Part shown: one piece after another, positions 1 through 7,166 of the stretch
Layout: every line of letters starts with the position of its first letter
Position numbering within the stretch: the first letter of the stretch is position 1
Made by a program: the position numbers and the translations under genes
Assembly (NCBI GenBank): GCA_030632745.1
Contig: DAOVUE010000053.1
Span: 1 to 7,908 of the forward strand
DNA: 7,908 bases
Source: Pseudomonadota bacterium
GTDB taxonomy: Bacteria; Pseudomonadota; Gammaproteobacteria; GRL18
Direction: 5' to 3'
Notes under the pieces: generated by a model
Told to the model about the DNA's origin: nothing
What the model saw: only the letters and a program-made list of their open reading frames with translations
Databases searched by the model: none

Positions 1-920
1 AGAGATTTAATAATACTTTTTAATGGTACGGCAATCTCTACTACGGTATCTGTAATAGCGGAATTTGAAGCATCTTTAACCTGAGTGTTTTGTTCAGAAC
101 AGGAGTCCTGATCAAGCATTTTATATGGACTCACCACCGCATCCACCTTACCGGGGCGATCAACCCGGCTTGAATCGATCTCCATCCAGCCTTTTTGTGC
201 CTGTTTGACCATATAGGCAGTGCCGCGGATATTATCTAACTTGTCAATGCTTTCACCATGTGACAGGCGGTGAGCTATTTCTGTAATTTGTCGCTCACCA
301 TTGCCAAACACTAATAAATCAGCTTTAGAGTCAAACAGCACGGAACGTTTAACTTTATCAGACCAGTAATCATAATGGGCAATGCGTCTTAAACTGGCTT
401 CAATGCCGCCAATAATAACAGGAATATCAGACCAGGCTTCTTTGCAGCGCTGTGTATACACTGTAACCGCACGATCAGGCCGTTTACCACCTATGTCATC
501 CGGAGTATAAGCGTCATCATGACGTAGTTTTCTATCCGCTGTATAGCGATTGATCATAGAATCCATATTTCCGGCAGTTACACCAAAAAACAGATTAGGA
601 CGGCCTAATATTTTAAAGGCTTCACTGCTTTGCCAGTCAGGCTGATCAATAATGCCCACCCGAAACCCCTGAGATTCCAGCAGACGTCCTATTAAAGCCA
701 TACCGAAACTGGGATGATCCACATAAGCATCGCCTGTCACTAAAATAATGTCGCAGGAATCCCAGCCGAGAGCCTGCATCTCAGCATACGAATGAGGCAG
801 ATAAGTTGACGTACCGTAGCACTCAGCCCAGTATTTATCATAGGTGAAGATGTTCTGCAGATTATTCTTTTTAGACGTCCTGTTTTTTTTAAAATTGAGT
901 TTATCTGTATAACCGGACAT
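1..920 (-). CDS. ygiQ: YgiQ family radical SAM protein, N-terminal part (3' end beyond window)
   Basis: The first 306 codons of a YgiQ (UPF0313) protein are present; the frame stays open to base 1. The match to E. coli YgiQ, recalled from memory, is strong throughout: [22 protein letters not shown] at about residues 53-74 (split here as [11 protein letters not shown] and [11 protein letters not shown]), [20 protein letters not shown] at 111-130, YTQRCKEAW at 155-163, GGIEASLRR at 171-179, HYDYWSD at 182-188 and FGNGER at 205-210. This is the B12-binding-like N-terminal domain. The radical SAM core with its CxxxCxxC cluster motif should follow and lies outside the window; residues from about 268 look like the variable linker before it. 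The ATG at 920 is the first start after an in-frame TAG two codons upstream. The Shine-Dalgarno is weak. It starts 46 bp after the flavin reductase gene, so co-transcription is likely, although a TATAAA in the gap (near 950) could be a separate weak -10. The family's substrate is unknown. Confidence 0.95.
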   Translation of the reverse strand, partial: MSGYTDKLNFKKNRTSKKNNLQNIFTYDKYWAECYGTSTYLPHSYAEMQALGWDSCDIILVTGDAYVDHPSFGMALIGRLLESQGFRVGIIDQPDWQSSEAFKILGRPNLFFGVTAGNMDSMINRYTADRKLRHDDAYTPDDIGGKRPDRAVTVYTQRCKEAWSDIPVIIGGIEASLRRIAHYDYWSDKVKRSVLFDSKADLLVFGNGERQITEIAHRLSHGESIDKLDNIRGTAYMVKQAQKGWMEIDSSRVDRPGKVDAVVSPYKMLDQDSCSEQNTQVKDASNSAITDTVVEIAVPLKSIIKS

Positions 921-966
921 ATTCTATGACTCTAAAAATTTATACTACTATTGATAGGGGGACTTG

Positions 967-1518
967 TTATTTATACGGATCAGCTGATGGCTTAATATGT
1001 TCTACTTCAGGCCTTGCAGGATAATGATATTTTCCGCCAAAAAATAATAGCGGCTCATGATTAATATCATTTTTATACAGGTCTACTACTTCACCCACAA
1101 CAATCCAGTGATCACCACCCTCATGCTGCTGCGTAATTTGACAGGCAAAAGAAGCAATACAGTCTTTTAAGCGCGGTGCAGTAAAGGAGTTTGAAAAAAG
1201 ATGTGCATAGTGAATCTGTTCATTTTCAATGTCAGTTTTAGCACCTGCGAAATAATTGGATAATTGTTCCTGATGAATGCCGAGAATATTCACCGTAAAG
1301 TGTGCACCCTCGTACAGGAGTTCAGAAAAGGCAGCCTTTTTAGAAGGACAAACTAATAATTGCACCGGATCTAATGACAGGGAACTGACCGCATTGGCTG
1401 TCATGCAGCGAATTTTACCCTGATGTTCAATAATAAGTACTGTTACACCTGTGGCAAACAGACCGATAGTACTGCGATAATTTTGGGCAAGATTAGATGT
1501 TTGTAAATCAGAGCTCAT
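967..1518 (-). CDS. Flavin reductase-like domain protein (FMN-binding, HpaC/RutF type)
   Basis: A complete 183-residue protein of the usual length for single-domain flavin reductases, which use NAD(P)H to reduce free FMN or FAD, often for a partner monooxygenase. Visible family signatures are GLFATGVTVL (19-28), MTANAVSSLSLDP (39-51) followed by a hydrophobic strand and VCPSKKAAF (56-64), then GAHFTVNIL (71-79) with QEQLSNYFAG (83-92), and near the C-terminus HWIVVGEVVDL (137-147) and PLLFFGGKY (156-164). There is no signal peptide, so it should be cytoplasmic. Start ATG 1518 has a GGGA-containing Shine-Dalgarno about 5-8 bases upstream. The only visible downstream partner is ygiQ, and no monooxygenase gene is in view, so the physiological partner is unknown. 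The family also includes proteins that bind flavin without acting as reductases, so the biochemical role is family-level only. Confidence 0.88.
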   Translation of the reverse strand: MSSDLQTSNLAQNYRSTIGLFATGVTVLIIEHQGKIRCMTANAVSSLSLDPVQLLVCPSKKAAFSELLYEGAHFTVNILGIHQEQLSNYFAGAKTDIENEQIHYAHLFSNSFTAPRLKDCIASFACQITQQHEGGDHWIVVGEVVDLYKNDINHEPLLFFGGKYHYPARPEVEHIKPSADPYK

Positions 1519-1550
1519 AGTTTTCCCGGTATTTATTTTCTATAAGTCTA

Positions 1551-1579
1551 TAAATAAGGACAATGCAGCTGTTTTTCAA
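1551..1579 (-). promoter_or_regulatory. Possible promoter for the flavin reductase-ygiQ unit
   Basis: On the minus strand TTGAAA (1574-1579, five of six matches to the -35 consensus) is followed after 17 bp by TATTTA (1551-1556, a poor -10). It sits between the upstream intrinsic terminator and the ATG at 1518, where a promoter is needed. The -10 is weak and neighbouring AT-rich hexamers are alternatives, so the exact position is uncertain. Confidence 0.3.
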
Positions 1580-1600
1580 ATAGAAGTAAGAAATAAGACA

Positions 1601-1650
1601 AAAAAAATGCCGCATGTTCAGCTATTTGTGTAAGACTGAACATGCGGCAT
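1601..1650 (-). terminator. Strong intrinsic terminator of the sulfur-globule-like gene
   Basis: A perfect 15-bp inverted repeat, ATGCCGCATGTTCAG at 1607-1621 against 1636-1650, with a 14-base loop. On the minus strand it is followed directly by seven T (1601-1607, the first pairing in the stem). On the plus strand no T-run follows, so termination is expected only for minus-strand transcripts. It ends the transcript of the gene that stops at 1702 and separates it from the flavin reductase gene. Confidence 0.92.
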
Positions 1651-1662
1651 ATTTACCACTCT

Positions 1663-1686
1663 AGTCCAGGAAACTAACCCTGGACT
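1663..1686 (-). other. Second 3'-UTR hairpin ahead of the terminator
   Basis: AGTCCAGG (1663-1670) and CCTGGACT (1679-1686) form a perfect 8-bp stem with an 8-base loop. It lies between the stop codon (1702-1704) and the intrinsic terminator. It has no U-run, so it is not itself a terminator. An RNA-stabilising or processing element is an inference. Confidence 0.6.
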
Positions 1687-1701
1687 GTAAGCAATATCTT
1701 A

Positions 1702-2106
1702 TTACTGAGGAGCTGGTGCAGGGGCTGCTGGAGCCACTGGTGCTGCATACGGGTTACCATAATATGGAGCCGCTGGTGCAGGTGCATAACCGCCGCCATA
1801 AGGATTACCATAACCACCACCGCCGCCATAAGGGGCACCATAACCGCCGCCGCCATAAGGGTTACCATAACCGCCGCCATAAGGAGCGCCATAACCACGA
1901 CCATAGTCATCATCATCATCCCAGAAACTTTCCATTTCTTCCATCCAGTATCTTGGATCCCACTCATCATAAGGGTTACAATCAGGTATCTTGCCATAAG
2001 GTCCACGACATTCCCAATCATTATCACTACCCCAAAATGCTGTTGCATTTGTTGCAGCACCAAGAATAAAAGCACTAAAGACTGTCAATGCAATAATTTT
2101 CTTCAT
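1702..2106 (-). CDS. Secreted Gly/Tyr/Pro-rich protein, sulfur globule protein-like
   Basis: A 134-residue exported protein. Residues 1-23 are a clear Sec signal peptide: MKK, a hydrophobic stretch, then ATA before the predicted cut at 23/24, giving a mature start FWG. Mature segments in order: a Trp/Asp-rich region (24-67) with two cysteines (C33, C43) and an acidic DDDDD run (63-67); four tandem YG(A/N)PYGGG units (72-106); and an Ala/Pro-rich tail (107-134). The signal peptide, aromatic-plus-WG mature start, Gly/Tyr repeats and Ala/Pro tail match the layout I recall for sulfur globule envelope proteins (Sgp) of sulfur oxidisers, which coat stored sulfur in the periplasm. That is resemblance by composition and layout, not a proven homology; other Gly/Tyr-rich envelope proteins are possible. 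The ATG at 2106 is chosen because AAGGAG lies 6 bases upstream, whereas the TTG at 2112 would sit against that site. The gene has its own promoter and terminator. Confidence 0.8.
   Translation of the reverse strand: MKKIIALTVFSAFILGAATNATAFWGSDNDWECRGPYGKIPDCNPYDEWDPRYWMEEMESFWDDDDDYGRGYGAPYGGGYGNPYGGGGYGAPYGGGGGYGNPYGGGYAPAPAAPYYGNPYAAPVAPAAPAPAPQ
1789..1893 (-). repeat. Tandem YG(A/N)PYGGG coding repeats
   Basis: Four in-frame units inside the sulfur-globule-like gene: 1870-1893 (24 nt), 1843-1869 (27 nt), 1813-1842 (30 nt) and 1789-1812 (24 nt). They encode YGAPYGGG, YGNPYGGGG, YGAPYGGGGG and YGNPYGGG. The third residue alternates Ala/Asn, and the glycine run grows by one in units 1 to 3 and then falls back. 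A degenerate fifth copy, YGNPYAAP, lies downstream in the tail. Confidence 0.85.
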
Positions 2107-2112
2107 TTCCAA

Positions 2113-2118
2113 CTCCTT
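2113..2118 (-). promoter_or_regulatory. Shine-Dalgarno AAGGAG deciding the start at 2106
   Basis: AAGGAG on the minus strand with a 6-base spacer to the ATG at 2106. The upstream TTG (2112) directly abuts this site and could not use it. It is the best ribosome-binding site in the window, consistent with high expression. Confidence 0.85.
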
Positions 2119-2166
2119 CCTTTTTAATGTGTTTTTTTTATAATCTGTAGCTTACTATAACACTAA

Positions 2167-2183
2167 ATAAACGTTATGTTTAT
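2167..2183 (-). promoter_or_regulatory. Dyad at the predicted transcription start (possible operator)
   Basis: The minus strand reads ATAAACataacGTTTAT, a perfect 6-bp inverted repeat with a 5-base spacer. It begins 3 bases downstream of the predicted -10 and overlaps the expected transcription start. Its position fits a repressor site or a 5' hairpin. The region is very AT-rich, so chance is a real alternative, and I cannot assign a regulator. Confidence 0.3.
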
Positions 2184-2185
2184 GT

Positions 2186-2194
2186 ATTATACCA
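2186..2194 (-). promoter_or_regulatory. Extended -10 promoter of the sulfur-globule-like gene
   Basis: The minus strand has TGGTATAAT, a perfect TGnTATAAT extended -10, with TATAAT at 2186-2191. No good -35 is found 16-18 bases upstream, as is common for extended -10 promoters. The predicted start near 2179 gives a roughly 73-base A/T-rich leader. The other 120 or so bases between the HIT and globule-like genes show no further clear signal and no terminator for the HIT gene. Confidence 0.6.
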
Positions 2195-2246
2195 ATAACT
2201 TTACTAAAATAGTTATAATATATCTATTTCAGTATTTGCTAATATA

Positions 2247-2654
2247 TCATATTACTAATACACTATTCAATTTATTTTTTATATTATTTACCTCTATTGC
2301 TGAATAATGTTCTTTTTCACTGGCTCCCCATACTACTCCAGGCCAATAGGGATCAGATTTAAAGCGTCCTACAATATGAATATGCATCTGACTGACAATA
2401 TTGCCTATATGGGCAATATTTAATTTATCGGCTTTGAATTCAGTCATCACAAATTGTGACAATTGATTAATATGTTCCCAGATCTGTACTTGAACGTCCT
2501 TTTCCAGTTGGAATAATTCTGTTTTATTTGTTTTTGGTACTAAAATAAACCACGGAATTATACTATTATTCATCAGTAGTAGCATGAAGCCTGCAGACTC
2601 CGATAAGATAAAACAATCATTGTCTAAACGGGAATCCAGTTTAAATTGATTCAT
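2247..2654 (-). CDS. HIT-domain protein (histidine triad variant, Q-x-H-x-H)
   Basis: A 135-residue cytoplasmic protein of the histidine triad superfamily, nucleotide hydrolases and transferases acting on dinucleoside polyphosphates or nucleotide adducts. Visible features: LLLMNNSIIPWFILVPK (25-41), the family's nucleotide-binding core strand region; DKLNIAHIGNIVSQMHIHIVGR, the active-site segment, with Q89-M-H91-I-H93; then YWPGVVWG (103-110). The first His of the canonical HxHxHxx is Gln. I recall the same Gln (PQLHVHH) in gammaproteobacterial relatives, so it is probably a family trait, not a lesion. H91 would be the nucleophile by alignment with Fhit/HINT. Start ATG 2654 is preferred to the upstream in-frame start near 2690 because AAAAAGG lies 8 bases upstream and homology begins here. 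It overlaps the 3' end of the RND transporter gene by 14 bases, so translation is probably coupled. Confidence 0.88.
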   Translation of the reverse strand: MNQFKLDSRLDNDCFILSESAGFMLLLMNNSIIPWFILVPKTNKTELFQLEKDVQVQIWEHINQLSQFVMTEFKADKLNIAHIGNIVSQMHIHIVGRFKSDPYWPGVVWGASEKEHYSAIEVNNIKNKLNSVLVI

Positions 2655-5600
2655 AGGCCTGACCTTTTTGCTCCTCAAGCTGCTCCACAACCTTCTGTTT
2701 CACAAAGATGTTTTGCAGTTTAGCGTGTAGTGATTCATGGATGGATAAAAAGATCGGAATTATTATCAATACTAAAACAGTGGCAAAGGCCAACCCAAAA
2801 GCAATTGACACCGCCATGGGGATCAGAAATTGAGCCTGTAAAGATGTTTCAAACAATAACGGAGTCAAACCCGCAATAGTGGTCAGGGATGTCAATAAAA
2901 CGGCCCTCAAACGTTGTACTGAAGCTTCAATTAAAGCCTCCTGCACCATCAGACCTTTGTCGCGCAGACGTTTATAAAAACTCACTAAAATAATTGAGTC
3001 ATTGACCACGATACCGGAAAGACCAAACAGTCCAAATACGGATAGTAGAGTCACATCAATACCCTGGATCCAATGACCCCAGATTGCTCCCACCAGGCCG
3101 AAAGGAATAATGGCCATAACCACCAGAGGCCATCCATAAGAAGAAAAGACCCAGGCAAGCACAATATAGATTAAGGTCAGGCCTAAAATACCACCTGTTT
3201 TCATATCTATCATGGTTTCTTTTTGATCTGCTGCACGACCTTCAAAACTGTAGTTGATCCAGTATTTTTTCGACAAGCCGGGTAAGACTTTTTCTTCCAG
3301 TGAAGCGACTATCTGATTTACATTATTAATATCTGAATTAACCTCGGCCGTCACTTCTAAAGCCAGCTCCCCGTCTGCATGGCGCAATACTTCAAATCCA
3401 TGTCTGACTGTCCATTGAGCTACACTGGTTAGAGGTACAAACTGCCCTGCCGGGGTTCTGATATTAATACGCTGCAAAGTGTTGATTTGATCCCGCTCAT
3501 GTTTTGGCAGTTGCACCCGAACTTCCACCTCATCAGCACCATCCTGGAAAATTTGTACTAAATTACCATCAAAGGCAGTACGCAGCTGCTGACCGATATC
3601 CGATACTGTCAAACCAAGAATTTCACCCGCCGGCTTAAGGCTAAAAATCAGCTGTTCCTTACCATAGGGCATATCATCATCTACACCATACACACCATCA
3701 ATACCCGTTAGCGCCTGAGATAATTCAGTGGCAGCCTGTTTTAACTGGTTATTATCCGGACCGCTCAGACGTATAGCGATGTCACTTCCCTGCGGACCCG
3801 TTTTACGTGACACTATGGTCACATTTTCCATACCGGCAGGCTGTTTTAGTTTTTCTTTCCAAAGTTGAATAAATTCCGGATTGCGTACACTGCGCTGATC
3901 CGGTTCAACAAGCTGCAGAAAAATAGCGCCCAGTTGATCGCCACTCTTGCGGGCACTGCCGCCGCTGAAAGAACTACCGCTAATGGACACTGCCATATCA
4001 ATTAAACCACCGCCTAATTCTTTGTTAGTCTCTAACAGTTTCTCTTCCATGTGTTTTAGATAGGCTTCCGTTTTTTCACGCGATGTACCGGAAACAAAGC
4101 TGGCATTGGCATAAACAATCTGTGCTTCAGGTGAAGGGAAAAAGGTAAAATTAATACGCCCGCCCGCTAACAGTCCTATAGTCATAATTAAACTGGAGAG
4201 TAACAAGGCAAGGGTAATACTGCGATGATTTAACGCCCAGCTAATCAGACGGCGAAATTGTTTTTGGCGAAAATGATCAAAAGCCAGATCAAATTTAGCA
4301 CGTAGATTCAGTTTTTCTTTTATTGCAGATACCGATTGAGACTCTTTCTGAATAGCTTTAGAATGAGAGAAAGAATTCCGCAGATGTCCCGGCAAAACAA
4401 AAAAACTTTCGACCAGTGAAGCCAGAATAACGCAAATAACAATGAGCGGAATATCAAATAAAATATTACCCATAATACCACCGATCATCATCAGCGGCAG
4501 AAAAGCGGCAATTGTGGTCAGAGAGGACGCTATTACCGGGACAAACATTCTTCTGGCACCACCCTCTGCAGCCATCAACGGCGCCTCACCTTCCTGATAA
4601 TGCGTCAACGCATCTTCACCCACCACAATGGCATCATCAACAATAATACCCAATGCCATAATCAAACCAAATAAGCTGATCATGTTAATCGTGCCGCCCA
4701 CTGCATAAAGTATTGCCAGAGTGGCCATAAATGAGACAGGAATTCCCACTGCAACCCAAAATGCAACACGTGCATTTAAAAATAAAAACAGGATCAACAG
4801 CACCAGAATCAATCCACCGCCGCCATTTTTCAACAATAAATAAATCCTGTCATTGATCATCTGCCAGCTTTCATCAAACACTTCTAATTTAATATTAGGC
4901 GGCAGAGCGGCCCGCTTTTCGAGCAGCCATTGCTGTAAAATTTCTGCTGCCTGCAGAGCATTTCCTCCTTCGGTACGCTGCAGAGCCAGTTCAACAACTG
5001 CCTGACCATCTTTAAAACGCAACACACCATCAGTATCCGGCTGTCGTTTGATGCTTGCCATATCACCCAAACGTACAAAATCAGTATCATTAGTCACAAT
5101 AGGAATTTGAGAAAATTCAAATTCACTGCGTGCCTGTTCCAGACTGCGCAGCTCCTTGGAATTTTGCTGCCCACCTATAGTGCCGGCGGGCATATCCTGA
5201 CTAAAACGATTAATTCTGCTGCTGATTTCATCCAGAGTCAGATCAAAGTATTGTAAATTTTCAATCGGTATTTCAATGGTGACCTGTTCATCTGCCAGGC
5301 CGTTAATTTCAACCTTATCAATACCAAGACGGGTTAATTCACGCTCAAACTGATTAGCCAGAAATCTAAGTTCTCTAAAATCTTCTGTACCGGACAAAAT
5401 AATCTTGGCGATACCCTCATAGCGGGTTAAGGTTTCAACCTGAGGTTTTTCAGCATCCTTAGGAAAGTTACGAAATTCATCAACCTTCTGCTTCACCTTA
5501 TCCAGTGCCAGAATCATATCAATACCTTCATAAAATTCCAGCTGAATAGAAGACACATCCTGTGCTGAGGTAGAGGTCATGGTTTTGATATTATCAACAG

Positions 5601-5817
5601 ACTTTAAGGACTGCTCCAGCGGGATGGTAATGCCCTCTTCCACATCCTCTGCACTGGCGCCACTCCAGATCACACGAACACTCACACGGTCGAGTTCGAA
5701 GGTAGGAAAAAATTGAATATTTAAATTATATAAAGCATACACTCCACTGATGATCATTATGATCATTAATAGATTAGGAGCAACCTTATGATGGGCAAAC
5801 AGGGATAGGATTTTCAT
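2641..5817 (-). CDS. RND-family efflux transporter permease subunit (AcrB-like)
   Basis: A 1058-residue inner-membrane pump, normal length for the AcrB/HAE family (AcrB is 1049), built as two related halves each with a large periplasmic loop. The N-terminal membrane helix is followed by FFPTFELDRVSV (36-47) and ASAEDVEE. TM4 carries GIIVDDAIVVGE with D394/D395, matching the AcrB proton-relay pair D407/D408. The second half restarts at NHRSITLALLLSS and FTFFPSPEAQIVYA. TM10 reads GIVVNDSIILVSF: N939-D940 stand where AcrB has K940-N941, while the later RLRAVLLTSLTT keeps an Arg and Thr matching AcrB R971 and T978. The start ATG overlaps the adaptor stop in TAATG, giving coupled translation of a two-protein complex. 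No outer-membrane factor is encoded nearby, so an unlinked TolC-like protein is needed. The substrate cannot be read from the sequence. No heavy-metal (CusA-type) methionine relay is evident. Confidence 0.96.
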   Translation of the reverse strand: MKILSLFAHHKVAPNLLMIIMIISGVYALYNLNIQFFPTFELDRVSVRVIWSGASAEDVEEGITIPLEQSLKSVDNIKTMTSTSAQDVSSIQLEFYEGIDMILALDKVKQKVDEFRNFPKDAEKPQVETLTRYEGIAKIILSGTEDFRELRFLANQFERELTRLGIDKVEINGLADEQVTIEIPIENLQYFDLTLDEISSRINRFSQDMPAGTIGGQQNSKELRSLEQARSEFEFSQIPIVTNDTDFVRLGDMASIKRQPDTDGVLRFKDGQAVVELALQRTEGGNALQAAEILQQWLLEKRAALPPNIKLEVFDESWQMINDRIYLLLKNGGGGLILVLLILFLFLNARVAFWVAVGIPVSFMATLAILYAVGGTINMISLFGLIMALGIIVDDAIVVGEDALTHYQEGEAPLMAAEGGARRMFVPVIASSLTTIAAFLPLMMIGGIMGNILFDIPLIVICVILASLVESFFVLPGHLRNSFSHSKAIQKESQSVSAIKEKLNLRAKFDLAFDHFRQKQFRRLISWALNHRSITLALLLSSLIMTIGLLAGGRINFTFFPSPEAQIVYANASFVSGTSREKTEAYLKHMEEKLLETNKELGGGLIDMAVSISGSSFSGGSARKSGDQLGAIFLQLVEPDQRSVRNPEFIQLWKEKLKQPAGMENVTIVSRKTGPQGSDIAIRLSGPDNNQLKQAATELSQALTGIDGVYGVDDDMPYGKEQLIFSLKPAGEILGLTVSDIGQQLRTAFDGNLVQIFQDGADEVEVRVQLPKHERDQINTLQRINIRTPAGQFVPLTSVAQWTVRHGFEVLRHADGELALEVTAEVNSDINNVNQIVASLEEKVLPGLSKKYWINYSFEGRAADQKETMIDMKTGGILGLTLIYIVLAWVFSSYGWPLVVMAIIPFGLVGAIWGHWIQGIDVTLLSVFGLFGLSGIVVNDSIILVSFYKRLRDKGLMVQEALIEASVQRLRAVLLTSLTTIAGLTPLLFETSLQAQFLIPMAVSIAFGLAFATVLVLIIIPIFLSIHESLHAKLQNIFVKQKVVEQLEEQKGQAYESI

Positions 5818-7124
5818 TATTTAATCTTGTCTATAGATGTTTCTGCAGTATCAACATTCATATCCACCGGCTCATTAGCTGACTCATTGGCAATAGTATC
5901 AACTTTAAGCCCGCTGAAGGCATTGGGCAGATGAGTGGATAAAATAACATCCCCGGAATGCAGATTATCACTTTTAATCAATAATTGTGCTTCATTGTGC
6001 TGCCGGTATTCACCAATGGTTTCAACTTTGACCAGCTGCAGACGTTGATCAACAATTTTATACAAACGATCATTGCCGTACATTGCCTGATGGGGAACCT
6101 TAATTAGTTCTTTTTGAGCCGCTCGTATTAAAGAGATAACAACTATGGAACCAATTCTTAGAGATGAATTAAGTTTTGATGCTGCTCCGCCCTGCACTGA
6201 GAAAATAGCATCAATCCCACTGGCCTGACCTTCCCCTGACAGACGCTCAAGCAGCACTGCTACCTGATAATTGCCAGCAGCAGCAACCCCTTTTAATTTA
6301 TGCCCCTGCATTAGATTTTTCTGCACTTCATGCAGCACACTAATCGGCAGTTTGGCACGAACTTCCAGGTTTTCTAAAGAATAAAAACTGAGTAATTTTT
6401 CATTATTATTGACACGATCCCCCTGTGCTACATTGACTTTGGCAACAATTCCTGTAAAAGGTGCACTAATTTTACTGCGTTCAAATGCCAGTTGAGCTTT
6501 AGCCAGATCAGCTTCAGCCTGAAGCAGACGTGCCTGCAGTTGTTCTACACGAGCTGAATGCTCAGTGACTGAAAACTGCATCAGATTATAGCTCAAACGC
6601 TGCTTCTCAACCTGCTGCATGGCCTGCTCAGTTTCTGAAATAGAGCCTAAATTTTGTTTTTTTACTTTTTCAGCACGAGCCAGAGCCTTTTCACTTAAAT
6701 TTAATAACTTTTTCTCATATTTTAGTGACTTGACATTCACTTCATGGCGTAATTGTTCACTTTTAATCAACGCATTGAGTTCACTGACTTTACCCTGAGC
6801 CTGTTTTACTAAAGGTTCAAAATCAGCCTGATCCAATACCACCATCAGCTGACCTTTTTCTATAGTTTGTCCTTCCTTAACTAAGATTTTTTCAACCCGG
6901 CTTGAGGCAGGTGCTGCGGCATTGAGTAAATCAGAGGTCTCAATTTTTCCATATAAGGTCATTATGGGCGATAAGGTTTGCTTTTCGATGACTTTTTGCT
7001 CTACACGCCAGACATGTTCATTGATTTTGATTGCCGGTGCATCTTCTTTAGAAGCCAGCATCAACTTAAAAAAAGCAATGGCACAAATAATAATAAGAGC
7101 AGGTATAACAAACTTTTTTAACAT
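5817..7124 (-). CDS. RND efflux periplasmic adaptor (membrane fusion protein)
   Basis: A 435-residue adaptor linking the downstream RND pump to an outer-membrane channel. Residues 5-23 form an N-terminal membrane anchor; the Cys at 14 is not in a lipobox, so lipid anchoring is unlikely. Next are the first lipoyl half (about 72-98, KILVKEGQTIEKGQLMVVLD), a long Glu/Lys/Gln-rich coiled-coil hairpin (about 101-216), the second lipoyl half (ISAPFTGIVAKVNVAQGDRV, 219-238), a beta-barrel (about 250-330) and a membrane-proximal domain (about 340-400). The tail (408-435) is acidic and looks disordered. ATG 7124 is chosen: it begins a normal MLKKF anchor and has a purine-rich AGAGAGAAG stretch upstream. 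A TTG at 7163 would add 13 polar residues before the anchor and starts only 4 bases from the inverted-repeat element. The stop shares one base with the pump's start codon. Confidence 0.94.
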   Translation of the reverse strand: MLKKFVIPALIIICAIAFFKLMLASKEDAPAIKINEHVWRVEQKVIEKQTLSPIMTLYGKIETSDLLNAAAPASSRVEKILVKEGQTIEKGQLMVVLDQADFEPLVKQAQGKVSELNALIKSEQLRHEVNVKSLKYEKKLLNLSEKALARAEKVKKQNLGSISETEQAMQQVEKQRLSYNLMQFSVTEHSARVEQLQARLLQAEADLAKAQLAFERSKISAPFTGIVAKVNVAQGDRVNNNEKLLSFYSLENLEVRAKLPISVLHEVQKNLMQGHKLKGVAAAGNYQVAVLLERLSGEGQASGIDAIFSVQGGAASKLNSSLRIGSIVVISLIRAAQKELIKVPHQAMYGNDRLYKIVDQRLQLVKVETIGEYRQHNEAQLLIKSDNLHSGDVILSTHLPNAFSGLKVDTIANESANEPVDMNVDTAETSIDKIK

Positions 7125-7166
7125 GTTATTTCTTTTCTTCTCTCTAAGTAACAGATTTAACAACCC

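Noticed and set aside
1716..2069. A long open frame on the plus strand opposite the globule-like gene, rich in His.
   Set aside because: It is the antisense shadow of the Gly/Tyr repeat codons. It has no ribosome-binding site and a meaningless His/Asn/Arg composition.
1674..2075. A second minus-strand frame through the same gene, rich in Met and Val.
   Set aside because: It is a frame-shifted reading of the repeats. The other frame has the signal peptide, the strong ribosome-binding site and a coherent domain layout.
2220..2249. A repeated AATATATC near the HIT stop codon, considered as a terminator.
   Set aside because: The copies are direct, not inverted, in a very AT-rich stretch. No GC-containing stem or T-run follows.
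4884..5090. A short minus-strand frame inside the RND transporter.
   Set aside because: It is nested within a well-conserved gene, has no family signature and is clearly a shadow frame.
7125..7163. Extended adaptor start at TTG 7163.
   Set aside because: It would add 13 polar residues before the membrane anchor. The ATG at 7124 gives a normal anchor with a purine-rich stretch at the right distance.
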